Assembly: GCF_000002235.5 (NCBI RefSeq)
Contig: NW_022145599.1
Coordinates: forward strand, 27,107,856 to 27,171,855
Source: Strongylocentrotus purpuratus
Lineage: Eukaryota > Echinodermata > Echinoidea > Camarodonta > Strongylocentrotidae
Length of the DNA stretch: 64,000 bases
Direction of reading: 5' to 3'
In this document: in pieces, positions 32,736-45,792 of the stretch
How positions within the stretch are numbered: position 1 is the first letter of the stretch
Layout: every line of letters begins with the position of its first letter
Notes under the pieces: model-generated
What the model was told of the DNA's origin: nothing
Database searches by the model: none
What the model saw: the letters and a program-made list of their open reading frames with translations, nothing else
Translations under genes and position numbers: made by a program

Positions 32736-33080
32736 TGGCATATATATCTAGTTAGCATATTTAGTTCTGTACCTACATTGTAGAAATTGTAATGTATAAT
32801 ATTGCATTGAAATACACTTGGTATCTATTGGAAGGCATGGACAGTCCCGATTGTTTTGATTTTATTGGATACGTTCAGATTTCTTCTTGTCAAAATCACA
32901 TCTGCAATGTTATGAAGCAGTCTTGATGCTGGGAGATGCTCCTAGGTTAGAAATGATTGATTCCTAGATGTGTGAGGAATTTGTTTTTCTGTAGAATAAT
33001 GATCAATGGCAGACACGTGTTCATGACATGATGGGTTTAGTTGAAGCTCCTCCTGAAAAACAAGGGAAACGCTCTCGGCG

Positions 33081-34165
33081 GTCTCGCCTGCATAACGCAA
33101 TTCAATATGATAAACCAGAACTTCAATGACGCAGCGCTCATCCGCATCTCGCAACAACAAATATCGTAAATTTTATGTGGAACACTTTTGAACTGGTCAA
33201 AAAATAAAAATTTGATGCCCTGGAAGGGACATAATTTCATTTCATTTGCATAAAGTACCATAAATAATCAATGGAGCAAAGTCTCAAAATTCTGTGTAGA
33301 AGTTTAGTGTTTCAAATTTAGCTCTACCAGATAAGGCAAACCAAATCAAAATCGGTCAAAAAATGAGGGAGAAGAAGCAACTTTTGTTATTTTTGGAATA
33401 AATTTGCATAAATTACCATAATTAATTAATGGAGAACAATTTCAAAATTCTGTGTAGAAGTTTAGTGTACCAAAGTTAGCTCTACCAGATAAAGCAAACC
33501 AAATCAAAATCGGTTGAGAAATGAAGGAGAAGAAGCATTTTTTGCGATTTTGAATAAATTTGCATAAATTAGCATAGATAATGAATTTCACGATTCTGTG
33601 TAGAAGTTTTAAATCCCCCTCCTAGCCCTATCATATGAAACAATCAGTATCAAAATCGGTTGAAAAATAACGAAGAAGAAGCATTTTGAAAATCTTGATG
33701 TTGATGCCACAACAAAGTCTAAGTTTATTGACCTTAAATGACCTTTGACCTTAACTTAGTGACCTGAAATTCTACTCACATGATTGGGGAGACTTGATAA
33801 CCCTATAGTCCAAGTTTCATTGACTAAGAACTTATACTTTCAAAATTATATCAAAAATTCAAAAACTTAACCTTAGGTTAAGTTTTTGATGATGATGCTA
33901 CAACATAGTCCAAGTCTGTTGACCTGAAATGACCTTTGACCTTGACTTTGTGATCTGAAATTCTACTCACATGATTGGGGATACTTGATTACCCTCTGGT
34001 CAAAGTTTCATAGACTAAGAACTTATACTTTCAAAATTATATCAAAAATTCAAAAACTTAACCTTAGGTTAAGTTTTTGATGTTGACGCCGTCGCCGTCG
34101 CCGTCGCCGCCGCCGTCACCGGAAAAGCGGCGCCTATGTCTCGCTTTTTGCTACGCAGGCGAGAC
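33081..34165. mobile_element. composite repeat element with two tandem arrays
   Basis: Ends GTCTCGCCTGCATAACGCAA at the left and GTCTCGCCTGCGTAGCAAAA read from the right are inverted repeats. Inside are three units of about 157 bp (starts at 33244, 33402 and 33558, each beginning ATTTGCATAAA) and two units of about 191 bp (33697-34080) ending in ACCTTAGGTTAAGTTTTT. A (GTCGCC)n block follows near 34085. Each long unit carries TGACCTTTGACCT. No protein coding. Confidence 0.75.
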
Positions 34166-37100
34166 AAAAATGGATAATCGAAGTAACCAAAGAGCAACGT
34201 CTTCTACAAATTCAAGGTTGATTGGGCCAAGCCCTTCGCATGCCACATACATCCATAGGAATAGATTTGTTTACTATTTTTTTATTTGATTGATGCAGAG
34301 CCCCTGGTTACTTATAATGTAATTTGCCTGCTATACATAATGGCATCTCGGTAGATGGAATCTGCTTTGTATACATTAGCTGTCGCTGTGTCTGGCAAAC
34401 CTCTTGGTAGCTTTTGAGTTGTCAAGAGAAACTTTGGTGTAAGAAATATGCTTGGAATTAGTAAACGGGTCAATCGTGTGTAAAACTGAGGCAATGGCAC
34501 GGCAGAGGTTAAATATGTGAATTATATAATGTATTCAGTCTTTATGCTGTTTTTGACACTGATTACTCTACTGGTATTCAAATATAGATTCTCTGAAGTG
34601 AAATTTACTCTTTTGATCAGATCTTTCATTTGATAGTGATCAATGAGATTATCTGATATTATTGTATCAACTAAAATGCTCATCTGCCTAAGTGACAAGT
34701 AAAACAAAACATCATTTGGGATGTGTCTCTTTGTCGCCTGCTTCATAGGGCTGAAGAAGGCAATTAATCTGTATGCAAGCCTTGTGTACTCAAGTGTATT
34801 TCTTAACTGCATTGGAAAAAATATAAATTTTTTCAAAGAGAAAACAATATGCTGTATTTCTTTGACTGTGTGTTGATGTAGAATTTAATGTACAGATGAT
34901 CAGAGTTTTAGAATTTAATATCTTGGTTTAAGGTACTGCCAGGTATGTACAGAGTCGAGTGGAAATGAAAAAAAAGGAGAGAAATACCTTCCAAGTTGGT
35001 GAGAGTTTGAGTTAACAAAGAACAGGAACATTTGCCTCTCTTAATTTTAAAATTATTGATAAGAATACTTTCCATTTGGAGAATTGGACTAGAGATGGAT
35101 GGAGAGAGAGAGAGAGATAGAAGTGGTGGGGGGGGGGGGGGAGGGGGGTAGACAAGAGAAAGATATCAAGAGAGGTGGGAGCAAGCTTGATCTAGGTTAA
35201 TTTTTGAGAGACAGAAGGGTGATAACTGATGTGAGTTAATGTCCTTTTTGTGAGTACACTGTATTGTGAAATTATTTAATTACCAATTCTAGAACTCTCT
35301 GGATCTCAATTCACATGTGTGTAATGCACAAGCATTTATAAGTCAATAAATATAAAAGCACAAGCACTGTAATAAGAATGCATTATTGGATTTAATTACT
35401 TTCAGAGATAGCAGAATGTTATATACAGTCTTCATGCACACACACATAGACACTGTATAAAAAGATAGGTACATTATGTACACCATTAATATATTTCTTT
35501 TCTTTAATGAAGAAAAATTAGTATTTACATACTGATATGGCCTGCATCGATTATGGGCAAATCTACAGTATCTGGTCATATAATGCCCCATACGTGTCAC
35601 GTTACTCATCATGATAATTGATAATTGGCCTGATTTAGGCCCTAGTAGGGCTAGTAAATCAATACAATCCTCAGAAATATGTCCAAAACTTGAGGTCGGT
35701 AATGTATTGGAGAAATAGCTTGAAGCCTTGGACTTGCCCTAATTGCAGTGACTGATTTACTGACGCAAGCTTAATTAAAGATCTTTGTAAATGAAATTGA
35801 GGACCAGTATAAAATACATTACTGCACAGTACATGAAATCCTTTCTGTCAACAATAGATACAGAGTGCAATTTATGCAGTTAAGGTTTTCCAATATATTC
35901 CACAATGTGCAATTGTTAAGATCAAAAATAAAAGTAGTGGTGAACTTTAATAATGGTTATGCATGCCTGACATACCAGATGCACTCAGACTGCATTTCAG
36001 AGGTCGCCTGCAAATGCACGTAGCTCCCAAAACATTTCTGCATAAATCAGTAAATTTGTAGCCTTCTTCATTAAAGAACACACGCGGACACCTCAGATAA
36101 TACACATCAAATAATAAACATGTAAAATACCATAGGTTAATCTCAGATACTGAACATGAACAATTAAAAACAAATTATACATATAAGTATAAATCATAAT
36201 ACAGTACAGAACAATTGCAAAAGTGGACAGATAAAGATAGTGGACAGATAATGATAGCAAACAGAAAATAAAAGGATTAGGTCATATAGACCATATAAAA
36301 TATCTAGTTCATTCATTGCAGGTTCATGATTTCATAGAATAAAATAAAGCCTACACATACACAAATTATTAAAATAAATGACTTCAGCAGCAGTATGAGT
36401 TCCCACAAGACAGGGATCCACACAAACATTTTTCGGGAGGGGGGGGGGGTGAAATATCCAGGGTCTATATGAGCTCCATTTTGAAACTTGGGGGTCAGGA
36501 CTAACATTTTGGTGCCCATGGCCTGGATTCAACAAAATGGTATCATCCAGTTAAAACTTGTGGTTTAAACCTTCATAAACGTAGTAGATAAGATGCATGC
36601 TCTCATTTTCAATATTTGGGCAATACATACACTTCTGTTTGCTTCTTCATACTTAGGGGGTGGGGGGGGGGGTTTAAACCATTTAAACCTTGGTTTAGAT
36701 GGTCGGTTAAATTTTAAACCCCTTTTGTGAATACGACCTGAGGTGCCTGTAAGTGTGGAGCCCTATACCAGGTATTCTTATTTGCTAGGTGACAACCTTG
36801 TCTACTCACAAATAAGGATATCAGCCATAACATACAGAATAGCAACAAATTTGGGGAAAATTTACACTCTATTCTATCTCATCTGTTTAAAAAAAAGTAA
36901 TGTCTACACTCTACACACAATTGAGTCTCACTGATAGAACTACATACTGTACACTTCCACTAGGGCAATTCCATGCATTGTGTTCTGTACGACGTAGGTC
37001 TTTTCTACATATATTTCATCAACAATAAGAAAGAAAGAATCTCATGACATTACCATTCAGTAATGTGCTTTCTGGTATCGCTATTCATAGTCATGCCCAG

Positions 37101-37970
37101 AGATTTCACATTCATGGATGAAATATTTAGATAGACGTTATATTTAATGGGACACATATTGCATGAAATCAGCAAGTAGGTTGCCAAAATTGTTGGGTCT
37201 AGTTGGGTTTAGTTAATTTGAATAAAATAAAGTGTCAGAAGTTGATGTCTCTACTAATTTCATAAACCTCCATTGAAGGCTAGGCAGTATACAATACCAA
37301 TTTACATGTACAGTACTGTACATACATAGGCATTAAATATTCAAAATTCTAACAACTTATGTACCTAATGAATAATATATCAGTATACTATTAGATCCCA
37401 AATTTACAAAAAATGTAAAAATATATTCATCTACTGCAGAGAAAGACACTTTTTATACAATCATGATAAATATGAAACAACAGAAAAGAGAAACTGTTAA
37501 AGGCCTACATGTATGTAGTTTTTCTAGAATTTCAATTATTCTAATTGATCAATATAAAAATGATGATATTCTCTTTTTGGATAACATTTGGTGAACTGCA
37601 GAATTAATGTCTCCAATCACTTTAACAATCTTAAAGAAATTTATATTCAAACCTGGTTTACGTAATTTATTTTCATGAAGCAAATTCTATGTCTTCCGGA
37701 CTTAATGGTACCATTGAATGAATAGTTCAGATGAAGTGATGTAGTGGTGAACTGGTGATGTACCCTTTTTTCTTTAAAAAAAAAATTACACTCTTTTAAA
37801 GTCACATGAAATAATTTTCTTTAAATTACGACTTAAGCCATACCCTTTTTATTTTATTTTTTTACTGTAAATCAATTGAAATGGATTGATATCAAACTCA
37901 TGCTGAATTTAAATTAATTTTAAAATCAAGGTAATGTTTTCATCATATAATGAATATAAGCAAATCATCA
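34166..37970. other. convergent intergenic spacer, probable CANT1 3' UTR at right
   Basis: AT-rich. Holds a GA tract with a G run (35102-35150), another G run near 36440, and a GTTTAAACC-rich patch with a G run (36540-36720). A T-rich block at 37845-37862 gives AATAAAATAAAA on minus, a possible CANT1 polyadenylation signal. No gene was seen. Confidence 0.4.
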
Positions 37971-40900
37971 TTATACAAATTCTATTCCTTCATATTTGAT
38001 GTCTGCAAATTTCTTATCCGGCATCAGGATCTTGCCATCAATGTTGAATGCTGTGACGAATGTAGCGATCTTGCCTGCATCTTCTTCCGTCTTCAGCGCA
38101 ACGATCACCTGATCATTTGTACCTGGGACAAACTTGAAAGACGAATACCCACGAACACTGATCAGCGAACCAATCTTGCTGAAGCGCACGTCCGTGAAGA
38201 ATTCGTTGCACGTGAAGAGAAGGTTGGTGGCGCGGTGCTCGTCCGCAGTCTCCTCATATTTCTCGGTGCTGGCACGTCGAGGAAGGAAGAACCATCTTTG
38301 GTGGATGTTGCTCCAAACGCCCGATTCATGGATCATGTACCCTGTTACAATGAGAAAATTGTAAAATATATTCTTAATAATACAATGACACTCCAACACA
38401 ACACAGCTTACATGACTCCTATAGTATAATCACATTTAGTGCCAAGTTAGGGTAGCTTATAAATTAAAGATCATGTTTTAGCTAGTTTTTTTGAAGAAAA
38501 AAATTCTTTATTAAGTTGCTGCTTCTAAGGGGAGACAAATTTTAGCCTCCCCGCCTGCTTCCTTTTTTTATGCTGCCTGCTTAAAAAAGAAATATGTTTT
38601 TTTAATGAAAATACACGAAAAACATACTACTATAATCAGTTTTTTAAATTTCATTTGGCCTTATATGAAGTATAGATCAAAAGTTGTGCCAAATTACAAC
38701 TGTCCTTGAAAGCAGCTACATGTAGGGCTTATGCCCTACTGTCTATTATGCAATGTCCAAATGATTAAATCACTCTGTTTGATACACTCTTGGCTAAAGC
38801 TCAAAATACATTAGAAGCAATAATTTATCAAGGGCACCAACATATGTATACAAACACTTTCCATATCATTTGTCAATTTAAAAAAATGTAGAACATATCC
38901 TCTTCAAAGTTTTGGTCAGATCAAAGTTTCAAGAATTTGTATTACTTGAAAAGGATACTATACAAAAATTAAACTCCTGTTCAAAACCCAGTTCAAAACC
39001 CAGGGGCAGAGAGGCCTCCAGTTGCTATGATCATAATTTGTTATTCAACAATGGGCCCATAATGCAATTGAACTACAGGGTAATCAAACATTAGAAGCCT
39101 TGAAGGCTTGAACATTTCAATACTATGTAAAGAGTCATACAGAGTAGGATGAAATGTGTTGTGGTTCACTGATCCAATAAAGAGGAACATACACTATCAT
39201 ACCAGCATAAGTAAATTGCATTTCAGTTTGAAAGCACTGCCCTGTAGTGCTACTTTATTGTCTGCTTACTAAATCTAAAGAGAGATTTACAAGACATTTT
39301 GTGTACATTGTCATTTACAATTTTAAATAGATTCAGATATTTAACCTAGCTAGAATGAAAATTGTACAAGGCAACAATGAACAAGAACCCATGTGCAGCT
39401 TGAGAAAGCTGCTGAACGAGTACATGTAGATAATCCCATATTTTGACATCTTTCCTTTTCTATCATGATGCAGGCAGTACCAGCAGAAAAGATGTCAGGT
39501 ACATAATTATATACCTTCAAAATTTAGCTCTTAAAGAGCACTACTTATAGCTACTTGAGCCCTCTATACTGCAAACAATAATCAGTGACCACTGGTCCCA
39601 CATGGTCCCCTTTTTTAATGTTAATCGAGAGCTGATTTGATGAGATAACCATCTGCCAGTGACCATGCAGGGAGGTAAAATCCCTCCTGTCCAAACTAGT
39701 GCAGATAGGCTTTAATAGCTTTCCTCAAAATATTACCCATGATAATCTGCCCATGTTAAAGATTGCACATGCACTTGTATGTCTTGATGCATACATGTAC
39801 GTGTGTACATGTATGCTTGGCAGCACGGTGAGCACCTATACTGTATATCTGTAGCCCTTGAATGCAAGTGGATTTTAAACAACAATGATATTCTATATTT
39901 GAGAGAACTTTGTATTGGGGTACAAAGGTTTTCACAGTTAGGATAAACTCTGAGCATCCATGATCACCAATTCTTAAGCTTTTGCTCCCTTAAATTGGCC
40001 ACAAGCCAGTCCTTGCCCCTTCCAAAAATCTATTAATAAAGGGAACATGCAGCAGACTCTCTTAGCTTCAGACAATATTATCTGTCGAATTGCCAGAAAA
40101 ATAAGAATTTGGTTTCTGAATTCAAAGGGGAAGTCCAATTTACATAATTAATTTGGCAGAAACCAAGAGAAATAGTTCAATGATAGTTTGTATAAAGTTT
40201 TCATTTCAATCAAAGAGTTGCCAATAAGTTATGATTGATCAGATTGTGTATTTTAGAAGTTTGTTTATTCTGTATCAGATTTTCCTCAAACTTTCAATCA
40301 TCTGTTTCTCTAAATTTCTTTTCTGCCCAAGTTATCAAAGCTAAAACTTGATACCAGGGTGGACTTTCCCTTCAAACTGGGCTTTAAAAATAAAACAAAA
40401 ATGACTACCTGGGTATGGGAATCCACCCTTGTTTCTCATAGCGTTGTAATTGCTGACCCAGTTGACATGGTGAACAGCACCTAGATGACCTATGACCTTG
40501 ATCCACTGCGGATTGAGATTCACGAGCTCTCCTGTTATGGTTGTCCATTCCTTACCGAGTCCACCAACAAACAAGTGCTGGTCCTTGACAGCCATCCATT
40601 CACCTTTCATACCTGTTCAAAGAAATTAACAGTATACATGTAAGGTGGCAAATGATTGTGGTGTATAATCAATTTCATTAAGCGAGGGATATTAGTACAC
40701 GGTAGAAAAGTACTTTGGTAAGTTAAGACCAGAGTAAGTTGTTGCCATATTAATTCTTGAATTTATTCATCTTCATCTTCCACCTCTCTCTTCTTCTTCC
40801 TCTTCTTCTTCATCTCCTCCTCTTTCTCCTGGTCTAGTCAAGTTGTAACTACAGCCAGAAAAATTAGTTAGCCATATTATTTCTTTACCGATTAGAGGGT

Positions 40901-41774
40901 CTAGTAGTTCTTCATCTCTATCCTCTCCTGTTGTATTTTTGTAATGGACAGAAAAATCTTGTCTATGGTACTTGGAACTTGGAAGAGATTTCAGTCATGG
41001 GATTTGGCAAAGTCAGACATTACATGTAGTCTCAGCGGAACATAGAGTCACATGAACATGTATGGTATCCCCAAACTAAATAGACTCCTTTTTTAGAGAC
41101 AAATTATAGACGTGTCTCAATAAAACATGTACAAATATGAATTAAATTATACCTTTGGTATTCTTCCCATCTCCGTCTGGCAGAATAACCCAGGGGAAGA
41201 CTTTGTCCCCTGCAACCTCATAGATGACGCCAGTCCGATCATCTACAGTGTATAGCTTTCCATTGAATGTGACCAACTCGGAGAGTTCCATGCCCCGCCC
41301 ACCCTGCGAAAGCTGGGATTTCAGCGTCACAGGTTTCTCATCCAAGTTCACTGAAATCTTGTCTCCATAGGAGCTGATAGACAGCGACCCCCGGATCAAG
41401 TAACTCATCCATTGGTTTTCTTTATTAGGATCTTTATTTGTAGTGTCAGGATCTGAAATAACAGCAATCTTGTATTTTCTGCCATCTACAGTTCTCTCCA
41501 CTGCTGACATAGGATAGGTATTGTTGTATACAAAAGCTGCCTGGTTGACCTGAAACGGGACATTGGCGCTGAAACTTTGGCCAGTTGCTGGCGAGTTCGG
41601 TAAGAGGAGATATAATAAAAATAAAAGCATGATTGCGCCAACTACAATTGCAATCTTCGGTCGCATGAGAGGTGAGATTAAGCGGCTCCCGACGATTGCC
41701 GCACTACCACTGCTGCCTGAGCTTCCCCGAGAGTCGAATACCGGAGACCTAACGTATCCACCGCCGTTCGGCAT
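37971..41774 (-). CDS. CANT1: soluble calcium-activated nucleotidase 1 (apyrase)
   Basis: Complete three-exon gene on minus: 41774-41153, 40612-40409, 38341-37971, GT/AG junctions, total 1197 nt (398 aa plus TAA), close to the human length. Residues about 39-60 ([20 protein letters not shown]) form a signal anchor after a short Ser/Gly-rich N-terminus. The rest is the family's five-bladed propeller: [89 protein letters not shown] and [11 protein letters not shown]. The acidic residues in MELSE and HESG are in conserved Ca2+-site blocks. The family hydrolyses UDP and GDP in the ER/Golgi lumen and supports proteoglycan synthesis. ATG at 41774 is the first Met of the long frame. Confidence 0.95.
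39575..39690. repeat. dispersed repeat, also at 44930-45030 plus 47287-47340
   Basis: Shares AATGTTAATCGAGAGCTGAT, TGATGAGATAACCATCTGCC and AGTGACC with the block split by the 2256-bp hAT-like element further right. Lies in a CANT1 intron. Family unknown. Confidence 0.5.
40121..40374. mobile_element. old copy of the AGGGAAAGTCCACCC MITE family
   Basis: Left end CAAAGGGGAAGTCCAATTTA, right end AGGGTGGACTTTCCCTTCAA. About 250 bp with the same sub-terminal TCAAACTTTCA and AGTTGCCAAT blocks as the larger element at 53795-59398. It abuts CANT1 exon 2 on its 3' side. TTCA is found where TTAA would be expected. Confidence 0.65.
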
Positions 41775-42140
41775 GCTAAATCTAACCTGGAAATTGTGGG
41801 AAATGTATCGTCAATGACAATGACAATGCGTACTTAAAGACAAACACTCCAATCACAGATAACAGATATATTGATATTTGCAGTCAAAGGTTATTTCCTA
41901 TCAGGCCGGTGGCTAAATAGTTTATCCTGTCACTGGTACCTACGGCTTTTCTGTATACGTGGACGTACACTGTTTACCTCGCGACTTAATTGGGGGTACT
42001 GGGTAGCGTGCATGCGGCGAAGGTGCTGCAGGCAGGCTGAACGGTCATGAATAAACATGATATGACGTCGCGATATAAGTCGTCGCACTGGTCCGCGCCA
42101 CGCCTACTCTAGATCTACTCTAGATCCATTTCTTGTTTTG
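41775..42140 (-). promoter_or_regulatory. putative CANT1 5' flank
   Basis: This stretch upstream of the CANT1 start is richer in CpG than its surroundings. It contains TGACGTCGCGATA near 42063 (CRE-like) and CCGCGCCACGCC near 42095. No TATA box is evident. Inference from composition and position only. Confidence 0.35.
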
Positions 42141-42719
42141 GACATGTTTTTTTTTTCCTTGCACATATTTGATATATAATTTCTTTGGAACTAATTCCCA
42201 TTAGTTAATAAAGTCATTAAAGCATGTATTTTTTTATAACATCAAATACATTTTGATAGCGCATATGTTTTTTTTAAACATCGCATATATTTTAGACACA
42301 TTTATTTTAAAAGCGTATTTATTTATAAACATGAAATATTTGAATAAACACATATATTTTTTTAATCAACATTGAATTTATTTTGATAATGCTTATAGTT
42401 CTTATATTAAAACATCAAATATATTCAGTTAATTGCGCTTAGCATTTCCTTTGTGCCTTTAATCACTGAACCTATAAGTATCTGATAGTTCCTCTAAATA
42501 TACATTCATTGACAATCTTCACCAATTAATTTACAACCTTTTCTAGATGCTGACATCATAATTTCTGATCTGTCTAACCATTTTCCTATATATGCCAAGA
42601 TGCACTGAGCAAACCCACTTGTATCACTATGCAAATAAACACGTTCATAGGAGCAATCCCGAAAATTGCAACTGACTGGAAATGTTGATAGCTCTTTTGA
42701 TATCTTCTTAGCAAATTTT

Positions 42720-44440
42720 TGTATTGTGGCATGATGACAATATGCTTCTATGTAAAAGGGATAGCAGAAATCGCAGGAAAATCCCCCGAATGACATGGAT
42801 TACAAGATCGCTATTGAAATTAATCAATAAGAAAAATAAGTTATATTATAAATACAAGACAACCAAATCAGAACAATGCACTTATGAATTACACTATATA
42901 TCGGAACACGTTAACTAAAACTTTTTGGTAATCTATAAATTATGTAGGCCTATATATATAATTTTTCAAGTCAATATGTTCACATAATTACAACAATTAC
43001 GTTTGTCAATTTTTTGAGGGATCCACTTTTTAAAAGCTTTGCTTTTCAGTGGATCCCTCCATTTCCACATTTTTATCTTTAAAAAAAACTTTTTGAAAAG
43101 TATTATACTGGATATTTATGTATACTTTCTATTGTATAACTTTAAACCATGTAACATGTATTATTGAATTGTTACTGTTCTGTTGGAAATGAAAAATTTA
43201 AACTGAAACTGAAACAATATTACGTGTTTCAAAGCATAATTACTACTTCCATTCAGTTTCAGGAAATCTTGAATGACAAAAAAAAGGAAAATGAAAGGTA
43301 TTCACAAATATTTTTAAAAGCAACAGTAAAACATCCAGCGTAAGATCTTTGGAAATTGATGGAGAATATGTTGTTGAAAACTTCAAAAGTTATTTTTGTA
43401 TAGTATTTGGTCCGAATTTGTCGGAGGGCATATCAAATTGTGATAAATCATTCCATGACTTCTTAAAAGAACCTACTCAGCAAAGTTTGTTTTTATTGCC
43501 AACAAAATAATGAAAGAGAAGTAGGCCTACTAAGTATAGTTAAATTTTGTAAGATTAGAAAAAGCCCTGGTTTTAATAATATCTCCAACAGTTTAGTTTA
43601 AAATGTAGCAGCAAGAATTGTATAGCCATTAGTGCATATTTTCAATCTGTCAATGACAAATGGCTTTGAACCCAGGAATTTTAAAGTTTGTCTCTATTTT
43701 CAAGAAGGGTTAGCGAACTAACGGCCCATTTCCCTATCAACATCTTTCTCTAAAATTCTTGAAAAAAACTTATAGAAGTGTAAAGTTACTCAATACGAGT
43801 AATTTTTCGGTCCAACTTTCAACTTGGCTTCCCGATAAACATAACCACCCATGCTATTCTGCACTTTATCATTAAAGATTCTAATACTCTGGACAACCAT
43901 AATATGCACACAATTGGAATATTCTTGGATTACTATATAAGGCATGGCATACAGTAAATCATCCCATTACGGGGACAGGGGTGCTGCCCTGGATTGGTTC
44001 AGGAGCTATTTAGCTGACAGACAGCAATTCGTGTCCATTGTTGGTTCTGTTTTAGAGTTTTAAAATGTCAGCTGTAGAGTCCCGCCAGGATCTTTCTTGG
44101 TCCTCTTTTATCTGTTCTTTATAATTATAAATGATTTTCAATATTCTGATGTATTATCCTTCAATTTGTTTGCAGACGATTGCAGCATATTTGTTTACAC
44201 AAAAATGCACACGTCCTCCTTTTGCAAACAGTTAACTCAGAGTTACGCAATATCAAAGCAAGTGTTCATGCAAATAATCTGTCTCTAATTATATAAATCT
44301 TTATAAAAAAAAGTTGTATAGCAATTCGCTTAAGATGTTGCCCGGTGACTTTATTTTCAGTGGAGTTTTGATGAACCAACTCATATAAATAATCTATGCA
44401 AAATATTGTCAAGGAATACTGGTGTAATTCGTACGTTAAG
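42720..44440 (+). pseudogene. decayed LINE reverse transcriptase, interrupted by a LINE tail
   Basis: Scattered plus-strand frames recall L2/CR1/Jockey-type ORF2. MTWITRSLLKLINKKNKLYY lies near 42793. NGEYVVENFKSYF near 43360 and a degraded KKG..NGP block near 43700 follow. AALDWFRSYLADRQQFVSIV lies near 43990, then SCRVPPGSFLGPLL near 44067. FADDCSIF near 44170 keeps the RT catalytic Asp pair. Many stops and frameshifts show it is dead. Between about 42930 and 43222 lies what looks like another LINE 3' end (hairpin GGGATCCACTTTTTAAAAGC near 43018, tail AAACTGAAACTGAAAC near 43200). Confidence 0.7.
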
Positions 44441-44739
44441 GTAGTGAGCACATTTTTTTTTTTTTTTTTTTTGGTCCTCGAAAATTTTAAAATTTGCACC
44501 CCCCCCCCTTGAGCGCCAGGGGGAGGGGGACCAACCCCCCAAAAAGGTAAAAATCGCGTGATTTTACATGATTTTTTTCTCAAAGGGGGGGGGGGGGGTG
44601 GGCCGGGCCCCCCGCCCCCCCCCCCCCTTGGATCTGTAGCCAGCCTAATTTTATTGTGTTTTTTTTCTTTTCTTTTTTTCTGAAACCTTCAGAGAGGAGA
44701 GAGAGGAGAGACATACTTTCAATTTTCTCTCTATCCCCC

Positions 44740-44745
44740 TCTCTT

Positions 44746-44780
<35 letters not shown>
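44740..44780. repeat. (CT)n microsatellite
   Basis: CT run next to T-rich and G/C-homopolymer DNA (44450-44640), including a long G/C tract at 44586-44630. Confidence 0.85.
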
Positions 44781-44781
<1 letters not shown>

Positions 44782-45132
44782 ACTCTCCCACCCCATTTCT
44801 ATATCCCATGTTTTTATCACTCTTATCGCCTTCATTTGTACATAATATAGTTTCTTCTCCCCACCTTTTTTATGGTTCAGTTCAAACCACACTGTTCTAC
44901 TTGTAGCTATACTTGCTCCCTCTATCATGATATAAAACTTCCCCAATCGGCGACTGTTGGTCCCCCATAATGATCCTCCTTTTCTTATGTTAATTGAGAT
45001 CTGAGTTGATGAGATAGCCACCTGTCAGTGCAGGCGCGGATCCAGAATTTCTTAGGGGGGGGGGGGGGGCAAATTAAAAATTATGTGAGGTACGTAAATA
45101 TTGGAACGCAGGGAGGGGCGTTTTCTTTTACG

Positions 45133-45660
45133 TTTCATTAAATCATTAGAGAAAGAAGGCGATTCGTTGTACTGTTCTCGACTCTTAATCCTCGACTGAA
45201 TTCAATTCCCCCCCCCCCCTCCCGCGCGAAGCGCGGAAGCTTTGACATTTCAAATAATTATTTAAGAAAGAAGACGATTCGCTGTACCGTTCTCGTCTCT
45301 TAATCCTTGTCTCAATTCAGTCCCCCCCCCCTCCTGCGTGAAGTTCGGAAGCTTCTACGTTTCATTAAATCATTAGGGAAAGAAAGCGATTCGTTTTTAC
45401 GTTCTCGACTCTTAATCCTCGTCTCAATTCAATTCCCCCCTCCTCCTGCGCGAAGCGCGAAAGCTTTGACATTTCATTTAATTATTAGAGAAACAAGACG
45501 ATTCGTTAAACCGTTCTCGAAAATAATCCTCGTCTGAATCCACTTTACCCCCCCCTCCCGCGCGAAGCCAGGAAGCTTTTACCTTTCATTAAATCATTAG
45601 TGAAAGAAGGCGATTCGTTGTACCGTTTTCGATTCTTAATCCTTGCCTGAATTTCAAAAC
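45133..45660. repeat. 112-bp minisatellite with A-B-A-B-A order
   Basis: Unit starts at 45133, 45248, 45360, 45472 and 45584. Odd units begin TTTCATTAAATCATTAG and continue with GCGATTCG; even units begin TTTCAAATAATTA or TTTCATTTAATTATTAG and continue with ACGATTCG. The repeated core is AATCCTCGTCTGAATTCA, then a C run, CGCGCGAAGCGCGGAAGCTT. Confidence 0.85.
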
Positions 45661-45792
45661 TGTTTTTTGTCTGCTTCTTTTTCTTCCTACGTCCTTTTCC
45701 TTTTCTCTCCTCTCTTTTTTTGGCCGGCGTTTTTTTTTTTTTTTTTTTTTTTTTAAGGGGAGGGGGGCCATCGCGCCCCTGGCTACGCGCCT

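Noticed and set aside
45133-45660. CRISPR-like array
   Set aside because: The repeats are long, diverged and directly adjacent with no unique spacers, in a eukaryotic genome.
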